The notes below the pieces were generated by a model, which saw nothing but the letters and a program-made list of their open reading frames with translations, had not been told where the DNA came from and did no database searches. A stretch of 64,000 nucleotides of DNA, from NCBI RefSeq assembly GCF_036010485.1, contig NZ_CP108568.1, positions 1,674,001 through 1,738,000 on the forward strand, given 5' to 3'. Position 1 is the stretch's first letter. Each line of letters opens with the position of its first letter. Origin of the DNA: Streptomyces sp. NBC_01198 (GTDB lineage Bacteria > Actinomycetota > Actinomycetes > Streptomycetales > Streptomycetaceae). Made by a program: the position numbers and the translations under genes. Positions 17,451 to 27,560 of this stretch are shown here, one piece after another.

Positions 17451-17511
17451 GACACTGGGATGAAAATTTGGCACCCAGTGTCTTTACGACTGGCACGCGG
17501 TGCCATACGGT
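17451..17511 (+). promoter_or_regulatory. ccr promoter with two palindromic operators
   Basis: A promoter-like pair, TTTACG (17483-17488) and TACGGT (17506-17511), has a 17-base spacer. The spacer contains the perfect 15-base palindrome TGGCACGCGGTGCCA (17491-17505). Immediately upstream is a second inverted repeat with 9-base arms, GACACTGGG (17451-17459) and CCCAGTGTC (17474-17482), around an AT-rich 14-base centre. A repressor here would occlude RNA polymerase; the adjacent TetR protein is the natural candidate. Confidence 0.6.
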
Positions 17512-17751
17512 ATCCCCAGTCCGGGCGGACGGCATGCAAGGTTCCCGCGCAGGCCGGCTGTCCCCCTGGCCCGGACGCCTGCGTCACAGGCATTCCGCGT
17601 CACCGCGCGGCTCCTTTCCTCCACCGTCAAGCCCTTGGCCGGACCGACGGCACCTCCACCCCACCCGACCCCCGCGTTCCCGTACGCGCCACCCCACACG
17701 GACCCGGAGACACCGGCGCGCACGCGGAACGCTTCGCCGGAGGCGAGTCAT
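17512..17751 (+). other. 240-base leader of the ccr operon
   Basis: If transcription begins just after the promoter at 17506-17511, the ccr mRNA has a leader of about 235 bases before the GGAGG (17739-17743) and ATG. The leader is GC-rich and no known riboswitch class is recognisable. It may be structured, or a second promoter nearer the gene may exist. Confidence 0.4.
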
Positions 17752-19088
17752 ATGAAGGAAATCCTGGACGCGGTTCTCGCGGCGGACAGTACGGCCGCGG
17801 ACTTCGCGGCGCTGAAGCTGCCCGCCACCTACCGCGCGGTCACCGTGCACAAGGACGAGGCGGAGATGTTCGCCGGCCTCGCCACCCGTGACAAGGACCC
17901 GCGCAGCTCGCTGCACCTCGACGACGTGCCGGTGCCGGAGATCGGCCCGGGCGAGGCGCTGGTCGCCGTGATGGCCAGCTCGGTGAACTACAACTCGGTC
18001 TGGACCTCGATCTTCGAGCCGGTCTCGACCTTCGCCTTCCTGGAGCGCTACGGCCGCATGTCGCCGCTGGCCCGCCGGCACGACCTGCCCTACCACGTCA
18101 TCGGCTCCGACCTGTCCGGCGTCGTGCTGCGCACCGGCCCCGGGGTGAACAAGTGGCAGCCCGGCGACCGGGTCGTCGCGCACTGCCTGAGCGTGGAGCT
18201 GGAGTCGGCCGACGGCCACAACGACACCATGCTCGACCCCGAGCAGCGGATCTGGGGCTTCGAGACCAACTTCGGCGGCCTGGCGGAGATCGCCCTGGTC
18301 AAGTCCAACCAGCTGATGCCCAAGCCCGAGCACCTGAGCTGGGAGGAGGCCGCCGCCCCCGGCCTGGTCAACTCCACCGCCTACCGGCAGCTGGTCTCCC
18401 GCAACGGCGCCGGCATGAAGCAGGGCGACAACGTGCTGATCTGGGGCGCGAGCGGCGGACTGGGCTCGTACGCCACCCAGTTCGCGCTGGCCGGCGGCGC
18501 CACGCCGATCTGCGTGGTGTCCAACCCGGAGAAGGCGGAGATCTGCCGCCGGATGGGCGCGGAGGCGGTCATCGACCGCAGCGCCGAGGGGTACCGCTTC
18601 TGGCGCGACGAGCACACCCAGGACCCGCGGGAGTGGAAGCGCTTCGGCGCCAGGATCCGCGAGCTGACCGGCGGCGAGGACGTGGACATCGTCTTCGAGC
18701 ACCCGGGCCGCGAGACCTTCGGCGCCTCGGTCTACGTCACCCGCAAGGGCGGCACCATCGTCACCTGCGCCTCGACCAGCGGCTACACCCACGAGTACGA
18801 CAACCGCTACCTGTGGATGAGCCTGAAGAAGATCGTCGGCTCGCACTTCGCCAACTACCGCGAGGCGTGGGAGGCCAACCGGCTGATCGCCAAGGGCCGC
18901 ATCCACCCCACGCTGTCGCGCACCTACCGCCTCGCGGACACCGGCCAGGCCGCCTACGACGTCCACCGCAACCTGCACCACGGCAAGGTCGGCGTCCTGG
19001 CGCTGGCCCCCGAGGAGGGCATGGGCGTCACGGACCCCGCCATGCGCGAGCGGCACCTGCCGGCCATCAACCGCTTCCGGGACGCCTG

Positions 19089-19089
<1 letters not shown>
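17752..19089 (+). CDS. ccr: Crotonyl-CoA carboxylase/reductase
   Basis: A 445-residue medium-chain dehydrogenase/reductase. It reductively carboxylates crotonyl-CoA with NADPH and CO2 to (2S)-ethylmalonyl-CoA, the first committed step of the ethylmalonyl-CoA pathway and a source of polyketide extender units. Seen: GroES-like domain with MASSVNYNSVWTSIFEPVSTF, the NADPH loop GASGGLGSYATQFA, the insert VIDRSAEGYRFWRDEHTQDP, and the Ccr-specific WMSLKKIVGSHFANY. Length and motifs match the family throughout. Strong GGAGG before the ATG. The stop overlaps the next start (TGATG). Confidence 0.97.
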
Positions 19090-21097
<2,008 letters not shown>

Positions 21098-21101
<4 letters not shown>

Positions 21102-21610
21102 CGGTGCAGTTCGGCCGCACGTATGAGGAGTTCGAGGTCGGTGCGGTGTACAAACACTGGCCGGGGAAGACGGTCACGGAATACGACGACCACCTCTTCT
21201 GCCTCCTGACCATGAATCACCACCCGCTGCACCTGGACGCCAACTACGCAGAGAAGACAACGGACTTCGGCCGCAACGTGGTCGTCGGGAACTACGTCTA
21301 CTCGCTGCTGCTCGGCATGTCGGTGCCCGATGTGTCGGGGAAGGCCATCGCCAATCTGGAGGTCGAGTCGCTGCGGCACGTCGCGCCGACCTTCCACGGC
21401 GACACCGTCTACGGCGAGACGACGGTGCTGGACAAGTGGCCGTCGAAGTCGAAGAGCGACCGCGGCATCGTCCAGGTCGAGACCCGCGGCCACAACCAGG
21501 ACGGCACCCTGGTCTGCGTGTTCCGCCGCAAGGTGATGGTGCCCACCGCCAGGTACATCGAGCAGCGGGGCGGGGAACAGCCCGGCCGCCCGCAGCCGGA
21601 GGGGAACTGA
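21098..21610 (+). CDS. MaoC-like hydratase (probable mesaconyl-CoA hydratase)
   Basis: A 170-residue single hot-dog MaoC domain. The hydratase motif region is LLTMNHHPLHLDANYAEKTTDFGRNVVVGNYVYSLLLG, where the catalytic Asp/Asn and His are expected. Context between ethylmalonyl-CoA mutase and an acyl-CoA dehydrogenase suggests hydration of mesaconyl-CoA to beta-methylmalyl-CoA. The proteobacterial Mch is a double-length protein, so the role is inferred from position. ATGA overlap with ecm; 3 bases before the dehydrogenase gene. Confidence 0.87.
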
Positions 21611-21613
21611 GAG

Positions 21614-22828
21614 ATGGCCAACCGACTCGCACAGACCGACGGCCTGACCGACATCCAGCAGGAGATCCTCTCCACCGTCCGCGATTTCGTGGACAAGGAG
21701 ATCCTGCCGGTCGCCACCGAACTCGAACATCGCGACGAATATCCCTCCGCCATCGTCGAGGGCCTCAAAGAGCTCGGCATCTTCGGCCTGATGATCCCCG
21801 AGGAGTACGGCGGGCTCGGGGAATCGCTGCTGACCTACGCACTGACCGTGGAGGAGATCGCCCGCGGCTGGATGAGCGTGTCGGGCATCATCAACACGCA
21901 TTTCATCGTGGCCTACATGATCAAACAGCACGGCACCGAGGAGCAGAAGGCGCATTTCCTGCCGCGTATGGCGGCCGGCGAGGTGCGCGGCGCTTTCTCG
22001 ATGTCCGAGCCGGGCCTCGGGTCGGACGTGTCGGCGATCCGCACCAAGGGCGTACGCGACGGCGACGACTACGTCGTCAACGGCCAGAAGATGTGGCTGA
22101 CCAACGGCGGCACGTCGAATCTGGTGGCGGTGCTGTGCCGCACCGACGAGGGACAGCCGCAGGACGCGCCCGCGCACCGGTCGATGACGACCTTCCTGAT
22201 CGAGAAGGAGCCCGGCTTCGGGCCCAATCCCACGGTCCCGGGCCTGACCGTGCCCGGCAAGATCGACAAGATGGGCTACAAGGGCGTCGACACCACCGAG
22301 CTGATCCTGCAGGACGTACGGGTGCCGGCCGACCGCGTGCTCGGCGGCCGGAGCGGGCAGGGCTTCTACCAGATGATGGACGGCGTCGAGGTGGGCCGGG
22401 TCAACGTGGCCGCCCGCGGCTGCGGGGTGGCACGGCGGGCCTTCGAGCTCGGTATCGGCTACGCGCAGCAGCGGCACACTTTCGGCAAGGCCATCGCCGA
22501 GCACCAGGCGATCCAGTTCAAGCTCGCCGAAATGGCCACCAAGGTGGAGGCCGCCCACCAGATGATGGTCAATGCCGCGCGCAAGAAGGATTCCGGCGAG
22601 CGCAACGATCTGGAAGCCGGAATGGCGAAATATCTGGCGGCGGAGTTCTGCAAGGAGGTCGTCGAGGACGCGTTCCGCATCCACGGCGGCTACGGGTTCT
22701 CCAAGGAGTACGAGATCGAGCGGCTCTACCGGGAGGCCCCGATGCTGCTGATCGGCGAGGGAACCGCCGAGATCCAGAAAATGATCATCGGAAGAAGACT
22801 CTTGGAGGAGTACCGGATCCAGGGCTGA
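21614..22828 (+). CDS. Acyl-CoA dehydrogenase (probable methylsuccinyl-CoA dehydrogenase)
   Basis: A 404-residue FAD-dependent dehydrogenase of standard length: N-terminal helical domain, the FAD/substrate signature AFSMSEPGLGSDVSAI, the middle beta domain with MWLTNGG, and a C-terminal helical domain ending LLIGEGTAEIQKMIIGRRLL, where the Glu before GT is the expected catalytic base. As the last pathway gene of the cluster it should oxidise methylsuccinyl-CoA to mesaconyl-CoA. The substrate call rests on context; the fold is certain. It starts 3 bases after the MaoC stop. Confidence 0.9.
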   Translation: MANRLAQTDGLTDIQQEILSTVRDFVDKEILPVATELEHRDEYPSAIVEGLKELGIFGLMIPEEYGGLGESLLTYALTVEEIARGWMSVSGIINTHFIVAYMIKQHGTEEQKAHFLPRMAAGEVRGAFSMSEPGLGSDVSAIRTKGVRDGDDYVVNGQKMWLTNGGTSNLVAVLCRTDEGQPQDAPAHRSMTTFLIEKEPGFGPNPTVPGLTVPGKIDKMGYKGVDTTELILQDVRVPADRVLGGRSGQGFYQMMDGVEVGRVNVAARGCGVARRAFELGIGYAQQRHTFGKAIAEHQAIQFKLAEMATKVEAAHQMMVNAARKKDSGERNDLEAGMAKYLAAEFCKEVVEDAFRIHGGYGFSKEYEIERLYREAPMLLIGEGTAEIQKMIIGRRLLEEYRIQG

Positions 22829-22919
22829 ATGTCCGCATTCATGGCGATTTATCCGAGGGGAAGGTCACAGTACGTCATGGCCTGTGCCACCGGAACCAGC
22901 CATCGACTCGCCCTCGCGC

Positions 22920-22950
22920 TTGCCGAGTTGCCGGTGTCAGCCGATACCAT
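22920..22950 (+). promoter_or_regulatory. Possible promoter of psd-pssA
   Basis: TTGCCG (22920-22925) and GATACC (22943-22948) are 17 bases apart in the 181-base gap before psd, giving a leader of about 50 bases. Weak evidence, but the gap suggests psd is not simply the tail of the acyl-CoA operon. Confidence 0.35.
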
Positions 22951-23009
22951 CGACCAAAGCCGCCGTCCCCTGAAGTAATTCGCGGCATCCTCCGCTACGA
23001 AGGTCTTCC

Positions 23010-23657
23010 ATGCCCCACAGCCATTCCCCTGCACCACGCGGCCGGGTCCGCCTCGCGCGTGGCGCATCACCGTGGCTCCTCCCGACCGTGGCCACCGCGG
23101 CGGTCTCCCTCGCGAAGGCGCGCCACTCCGGCCGCTGGGCGACCGTGGCAGTCCCCGCCACCGCGCTCGCGGCCGGGATGCTGTGGTTCTTCCGCGACCC
23201 CGAGCGGGAGATCGCCGACGGCCGGGTGATCAGCCCCGCCGACGGCGTGGTCCAGAGCGTCATGCCGTGGAAGGACGGGCGCACCCGCGTCGCGATCTTC
23301 ATGAGCCCGCTGAACGTGCACGTCAACCGGGCGCCGCTCGCCGGCACGGTCACCTCCGTCGAGCACATCCCCGGCGGCTACGTACCGGCGTTCAACAAGG
23401 AGAGCGAGCACAACGAGCGGGTGATCTGGCATTTCGACACCGAGGCCGGTGACATCGAGATGGTGCAGATCGCCGGCGCGGTCGCGCGGCGGATCGTCCC
23501 GTACGTGCCGCGTGGCTGCAAGGTCGAGCAGGGTGACCGGATCGGGCTGATCCGCTTCGGCTCCCGGGTCGACGTGTACCTGCCGGCCGGGATCGAAGCG
23601 GGTGTCGAGGTCGGGCAGAACACCACGGCTGGGGTGACACGCCTTGACCGTGACTGA
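23010..23657 (+). CDS. psd: Phosphatidylserine decarboxylase
   Basis: A 215-residue short-form decarboxylase making phosphatidylethanolamine from phosphatidylserine at the membrane. A hydrophobic N-terminal segment (about residues 20-55, GMLWFFRDPEREI following) anchors it. The pyruvoyl-forming self-cleavage site is the Gly-Ser in LIRFGSRVDVYLP near the C terminus. HVNRAPLAG and YVPAFNKESEHNER are family motifs. ATG preceded by GAAGG. It overlaps pssA, so the two enzymes of PE synthesis are co-translated. Confidence 0.95.
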   Translation: MPHSHSPAPRGRVRLARGASPWLLPTVATAAVSLAKARHSGRWATVAVPATALAAGMLWFFRDPEREIADGRVISPADGVVQSVMPWKDGRTRVAIFMSPLNVHVNRAPLAGTVTSVEHIPGGYVPAFNKESEHNERVIWHFDTEAGDIEMVQIAGAVARRIVPYVPRGCKVEQGDRIGLIRFGSRVDVYLPAGIEAGVEVGQNTTAGVTRLDRD

Positions 23658-24495
23658 TCCGGATACGGCGCAGTCCACCTGGGTCTCCGAGCTCCAGGAC
23701 GAGGTCGACGACCTCCCCCTGTCGACCCGGCTGTCCATCGCCGACGCGCTCACCCTCGGAAACGCGATCTGCGGCTTCATGGCCGTGTACTTCACCACCA
23801 CCGGCGTGCTGGTCCCGCACCTGATGGGGACGAGCGACGGCGGCATGTCCAAGCACAGCGCCGCCACGGCGGTCACGCTGATGCTGCTCGCGTCGGTCTT
23901 CGACCTCTTCGACGGGCTCGTCGCGCGCAAGCTGCGCAGCTCGGCGATGGGGGCCGAGCTGGACAACCTCTCCGACCTGATCAGCTTCGGGCTCGCCCCG
24001 GCGTACTTCGTGGTCGTGTGGGGACTGGTGGCCGACGACGCCCACGGGAAGGTCTCCGCGGTCGCCGCGGTGCTCGTGGTGCTCGCGGTGGTGCTGCGGC
24101 TGGCCCGCTTCTCCTGCACGACGCTGCGGGACGGCGTCTTCCAGGGCATGCCCAGCCCCTTCGGGGCGATGACGGTGGTCTCGGTGGTGCTGCTGGAGCT
24201 GCCCTTCGTCCCCACCATCGTGGCGATCGTGGGCGTGGCCTGGCTGATGGTGAGCCGGGTCGAGTACCCCAAGCCGCGCGGGCGGCTGGCCGTGCTCACG
24301 CTGGCCTGGATCCTGGTCAGCATGGGCTGCCTCACCGCCTGGACCCTCGACGCTCCCGGCGGCCACCAGCTCCTGCAGACCGGGGCGGCACTGCAGTGCC
24401 TGGCGGCGGCGGTCATTCCGTGCTTCGCCACGACGCGACGGGTGAACACGATGCGGGCCAATCGGCGCGAGGCCCGCGCCGAGGCCCTCCGCTAG
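23644..24495 (+). CDS. pssA: CDP-diacylglycerol-serine O-phosphatidyltransferase
   Basis: A 283-residue membrane enzyme condensing CDP-diacylglycerol with serine. The CDP-alcohol phosphotransferase motif is complete: DGLVAR, then G, D and D in GAELDNLSD, within the second of about 6-8 helices. The TTG at 23644 overlaps the psd end by 14 bases; a GTG at 23650 is an alternative start. With psd it forms the phosphatidylethanolamine module next to the ethylmalonyl-CoA locus. The C-terminal 20 residues are basic. Confidence 0.94.
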   Translation: MTVTDPDTAQSTWVSELQDEVDDLPLSTRLSIADALTLGNAICGFMAVYFTTTGVLVPHLMGTSDGGMSKHSAATAVTLMLLASVFDLFDGLVARKLRSSAMGAELDNLSDLISFGLAPAYFVVVWGLVADDAHGKVSAVAAVLVVLAVVLRLARFSCTTLRDGVFQGMPSPFGAMTVVSVVLLELPFVPTIVAIVGVAWLMVSRVEYPKPRGRLAVLTLAWILVSMGCLTAWTLDAPGGHQLLQTGAALQCLAAAVIPCFATTRRVNTMRANRREARAEALR

Positions 24496-24526
24496 CCCTA
24501 CCCGGGGTCCCCCCGGGCACCCCTTT

Positions 24527-24570
24527 CCCCCGCGGCCGCGGCATTCCTACCGCCGGCCGCGGGGGCTTTT
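24527..24570 (+). terminator. Strong terminator after pssA
   Basis: A perfect 12-bp GC stem (24527-24538 with 24554-24565), a 15-base loop, then CTTTT. It is an intrinsic-type terminator and could also serve transcripts arriving from the right. Confidence 0.8.
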
Positions 24571-24594
24571 GCGCTTGCCCGCGCCCATCCGCTG

Positions 24595-24959
24595 GCCGCG
24601 GTGGTTGGCGGTTCCCCTTACGCAGGGGGGTGCCGGACAGGGGCGCGGGGAACTGGGCGCTCAGCCCACCACCGGCCGGTGGCCCGGGTCGGACCGAACA
24701 GCCCCTTTCGGTCGGTGACGACCCGCGCCCCCGGTGGGGGCTTGTCGCGCAGTTCCCCGCGCCCCTGGGGGGGTGGCGCTTGCGGTCCGGCGCCACACGA
24801 CGGCTGGTGGGGGCTGGGGGCGCCGTTCGCCGCGCCCCTGGGGTGGTGGCGGTCCGTCGCCACACGACGGCCGGTGGGGGGGCTGGGCGCGCCGTTCGCC
24901 CCGCGCCCAAGGGGGGGTGCCGCTTGCGGGTGGTGACGAACCGCGCGCCCCCGGGAGGG
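24595..24959. repeat. Cluster of palindromic and direct intergenic repeats
   Basis: No gene is supported between pssA and glycerate kinase. CAGGGGCGCGGGGAACTG at 24638-24655 has an exact inverted copy at 24750-24767 (arms 94 bases apart), so a transcript from either strand could form a long hairpin. Two roughly 58-base direct repeats follow, at about 24787-24843 and 24850-24908, both containing CCACACGACGGC and CGCCGTTCGCC. The CGCGGGGAACT core is, from memory, widespread between Streptomyces genes and recurs at 1.6-1.75 kb here. Confidence 0.82.
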
Positions 24960-26111
24960 TCAGGTGAGGAAGTCCTGGGCCAGGTGGGAGGAGAGGCGTT
25001 CCAGAAGGGGGGCCGCGTCGGACATGGAGCGGGCGGGGTCGGGTTCCAGGTCGGCGAGGGAGTAGGCGCGGCGGATGCCGGCGTGGCCGAGGGCGGCCGG
25101 CGGGAGGGTGAGGCGGCCGCAGACGGCGACGACGTCGATGCCGCGGGCCCGGGCGGCCCGGGCGACGCCCACCGGCGCCTTGCCGTGCAGGCTCTGCTCG
25201 TCGAGGGAGCCCTCACCGGTGATGACGAGCGTGACACCGTCGAGCGCGGCCTCGAAGCCGAGGACGTCGAGCAGCACCTCGATCCCGGGCCGGAAGGACG
25301 CCTGCAGGCCGACCAGCGCGCCGAAGCCGATGCCGCCGGCGGCACCGGCGCCGGGCGCCTGGGCCTCGTCAGCGGCGCCGAGCACCAGGACGAACTGGGC
25401 GAGCGCCGCGTCGAGGGCGGCGACGTCCTCGACGGACGCTCCCTTCTGCGGGCCGTAGACGGCCGCCGCGCCCTTCGGGCCGAGCAGCGGGTTGTCGACG
25501 TCGCCGGCCAGTACGACCTCGGTGCTGGCCAGCCGGGGGTCCAGGTCGCCGAGGTCGGCGGTGGCCAGCCCGGCCAGCGCGGCGCCGCCCGGCGCCACCG
25601 GCGCCCCCTCGGCGTCGAGCAGCCGCGCGCCCAGCGCGCTGAGCATGCCCGCGCCGCCGTCGGTGGTGGCGCTGCCGCCGACGCCGAGCACGATGGTGCG
25701 GGCCCCGGCGTCGAGCGCGGCCCGCAGCAGCTCCCCGGTGCCGTACGTGGTGGCCGTCAGCGGCGCGAAGATCCCTGGGGGCAGCCGGCGCAGCCCGGAG
25801 GCCTCGGCCATCTCCACCACGGCGGTGCCGTCGCGCAGCGCGTACGCGGCCTCGACGGTCTCGCCGATCGGCCCGGTGACCCGTACCGTCCGGCGCTCGA
25901 ACCCGGCGGCGACCGCCGCGTCGACCGTGCCGTCGCCGCCGTCGGCGACCGGCAGCTCGGTCACGTCGAGGCCGGGTACGACAGAGCGCAGTCCGGCCGC
26001 GACGTGTGCGGCCACCTGTACCGCGGTCAGCGAGCCCTTGAACTTGTCGGCGGCGATCAGCACGCGGCCGGTGGAATTCCCTGCGGTGTCGGACACCTTC
26101 GTCTTCTCCAT
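24960..26111 (-). CDS. Glycerate kinase
   Basis: A 383-residue glycerate kinase (GlxK/GarK family) phosphorylating D-glycerate with ATP, joining glyoxylate/serine metabolism to glycolysis. Signatures: ADKFKGSLTAVQVA near the N terminus, ELPVADGGDGTVDA, GVGGSATTDGGAGML, GDVDNPLLGPKGAA and VITGEGSLDEQSLHGK. Length is normal for the family. It is transcribed alone, leftward into the repeat patch. ATG at 26111; an alternative start a few codons downstream would not change the fold. Confidence 0.95.
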   Translation of the reverse strand: MEKTKVSDTAGNSTGRVLIAADKFKGSLTAVQVAAHVAAGLRSVVPGLDVTELPVADGGDGTVDAAVAAGFERRTVRVTGPIGETVEAAYALRDGTAVVEMAEASGLRRLPPGIFAPLTATTYGTGELLRAALDAGARTIVLGVGGSATTDGGAGMLSALGARLLDAEGAPVAPGGAALAGLATADLGDLDPRLASTEVVLAGDVDNPLLGPKGAAAVYGPQKGASVEDVAALDAALAQFVLVLGAADEAQAPGAGAAGGIGFGALVGLQASFRPGIEVLLDVLGFEAALDGVTLVITGEGSLDEQSLHGKAPVGVARAARARGIDVVAVCGRLTLPPAALGHAGIRRAYSLADLEPDPARSMSDAAPLLERLSSHLAQDFLT

Positions 26112-26222
26112 CCGATACGGAACATCGCGCCGTTTCGGACCCTATCCCGGCCCGGCCGCCGCGCCCATCGGCAGCGCGCTCCGTGATCGCCCGAATACGG
26201 CGCGCCGGCGCGTCGCGCGCCG

Positions 26223-26234
26223 TAAATTGGCGGC
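26223..26234 (+). promoter_or_regulatory. Putative -10 and leaderless start of the Nudix gene
   Basis: TAAATT (26223-26228) lies 6 bases before the ATG at 26235, with no good ribosome-binding site in between. The spacing fits a leaderless transcript. Confidence 0.4.
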
Positions 26235-26738
26235 ATGACGACCGATTTCGCGAGCTACATCGCCGGGCTGCCGAGAATCCTGGCCGGGGCCAGCATGCTG
26301 TGCCGTTCGGCGGACGGGCGGATCCTGATCGTGGAGCCGAACTACCGTCACGACGGCACCTGGAACCTGCCGGGCGGCACGATCGAGTCGGACCAGGGCG
26401 AGACCCCGCGGCAGGGTGCGCGCCGGGAGACCGCGGAGGAGGTCGGGCTGGACGTGGCACCCGGCCCGCTGCTGGTGGTCGACTGGTCCTCGGCTCCGGG
26501 CCGGCCGCCGTGGGTGAGCTACCTCTACGACGGCGGGGTGCTGTCGGAGGAGCAGCTGGCGTCGGTGCGGTTACAGGAGGAGGAGCTGGACTCGTGGCGG
26601 CTGATGGACCCGGCGGAGACGGAGCGCTACTTCGGGCGCGGCCAGGCGGGCCGTATCCGTGCCGCCCTGGCGGCGCTGGCCGACGGCACCGGCACCGCGG
26701 AGCTGGTCAACGGCCGCCCGGCCACCGACGGGGGGTGA
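26235..26738 (+). CDS. Nudix hydrolase with a TTA codon
   Basis: A 167-residue Nudix pyrophosphatase. The Nudix box reads GGTIESDQGE then RRETAEEVGLD: the REUxEExGU part is intact, while the spacer between the first Gly and Glu is two residues longer than the canonical five. Such enzymes cleave nucleoside diphosphate derivatives; the substrate is not predictable. Leu113 is encoded by TTA (26571-26573). In Streptomyces TTA is read only by the developmentally regulated bldA tRNA, and this is the only in-frame TTA I found in the window. It may be translated from a leaderless mRNA. Convergent with the SCP2 gene. Confidence 0.9.
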   Translation: MTTDFASYIAGLPRILAGASMLCRSADGRILIVEPNYRHDGTWNLPGGTIESDQGETPRQGARRETAEEVGLDVAPGPLLVVDWSSAPGRPPWVSYLYDGGVLSEEQLASVRLQEEELDSWRLMDPAETERYFGRGQAGRIRAALAALADGTGTAELVNGRPATDGG

Positions 26739-26763
26739 CCGGGCGCGGGCGGCCGCTCGGGCC

Positions 26764-27234
26764 TCAGGGCTTGGGGATGTCGAAGAAGTAGGTGAGCCCG
26801 CCGGCCAGCCGGATGTCGCCCTTGACCTTGAGCTTGCGGGTGAAGAAGAGCGTGGGGCCCGAGGCGTTGCCGGAGACGAGCCGGAGGAACTCCGGCCCGG
26901 CCATGGTGAGGCTGAGCTGCGGCTCGCGGTCGGTGCGCTCGGGGGTCACCGTGCAGGTGCCGCCGCCGATGTGGGTCTCGTAGACGTCGTCCGCCCCGCC
27001 GGCGTCGTCGGTGATGCGCCAGCGGATCAGCGCGTCCTTGCCGGCGGCCGCGTCGGGCTTGAAGAGGGTGTGCATCCGGCCGAAGACCTCGTCGAGCACC
27101 CGGCGCCGGTGGGTTCCGCTCATCAGCTCGGCGATCCGCCGGGTCGGCAGGCCCTTGACGATCCGGGCGAATTCGCGGGGCCCCACCGAGCCGAAGTCCA
27201 GGGTCTCCAGGTCGAGGTCGTCCAGTGCGGCCAT
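26764..27234 (-). CDS. SCP2 sterol-transfer domain protein
   Basis: A 156-residue protein. Residues 1-45 are a helical leader (PREFARIVKGLPTRRIAELM). The rest is an SCP2-like fold that binds fatty acyl-CoA or other lipids in a hydrophobic tunnel (LIRWRITDD, DVYETHIGGGTCTV, PQLSLTMAGPEFLRLVSG, VKGDIRLAG). Cytoplasmic. Probably a carrier or accessory in lipid metabolism rather than an enzyme. A tandem pair of TTAC/GTAA palindromes lies directly upstream, so expression is likely controlled by an acyl-responsive TetR-type repressor (inference). Confidence 0.85.
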   Translation of the reverse strand: MAALDDLDLETLDFGSVGPREFARIVKGLPTRRIAELMSGTHRRRVLDEVFGRMHTLFKPDAAAGKDALIRWRITDDAGGADDVYETHIGGGTCTVTPERTDREPQLSLTMAGPEFLRLVSGNASGPTLFFTRKLKVKGDIRLAGGLTYFFDIPKP

Positions 27235-27246
27235 CGGCCACCGTCC

Positions 27247-27276
27247 TTACTCCAGAGTAAACTTACCAGCGAGTAA
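27247..27276. promoter_or_regulatory. Tandem palindromic operator upstream of the SCP2 gene
   Basis: Two 14-base elements, TTACTCCAGAGTAA (27247-27260; perfect 6-base arms) and TTACCAGCGAGTAA (27263-27276; 4 of 6 arm positions), have centres 16 bases apart, in an AT-rich island 13-42 bases upstream of the SCP2 start. The layout is typical of two repressor dimers binding side by side over a core promoter. Confidence 0.6.
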
Positions 27277-27560
27277 GACTAGTTTCCGTACGCCATGGTG
27301 ACAACCCGTACAGGGCGCGGACGGCTGTTCATCTGGAAGATCCACGAACGGGCCGTAAAGCGGCGACACAGAGCAACCTCTACCCCTATGCTTCCGGTTC
27401 GGCACCCGTGAACTGCCTGCGGAAACAGGTGCCTTGCGGCTCAAGCCGCTTCTTCGGCATGTCCTCCCCCACCATGCGGCCCTTCGAGGGCCGCTTGTCG
27501 TGTTCTGCCGGCCGCCCGTCCCCACACAGCACCCGCTCATCTTCGAAAGGCGCTACATCA
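27277..27560 (+). other. Promoter/leader region of the small duplicated protein
   Basis: No gene is supported here. TATGCT at about 27387-27392 could be a -10. The following 165 bases would be a leader with two hairpins: GCGGC-TCAA-GCCGC (27436-27449) and an 8-bp stem closed by a 3-base loop at 27476-27494. No known riboswitch was recognised. Confidence 0.4.

Noticed and set aside
17512..17751. Cobalamin riboswitch in the ccr-ecm leader
   Set aside because: The downstream mutase uses B12, which made this attractive, but no B12-box sequence or typical core is visible.
24787..24908. Regular repeats that could be a short CRISPR array
   Set aside because: Only two imperfect units of about 58 bases with almost no spacer, no cas genes, and a core of a common intergenic repeat.
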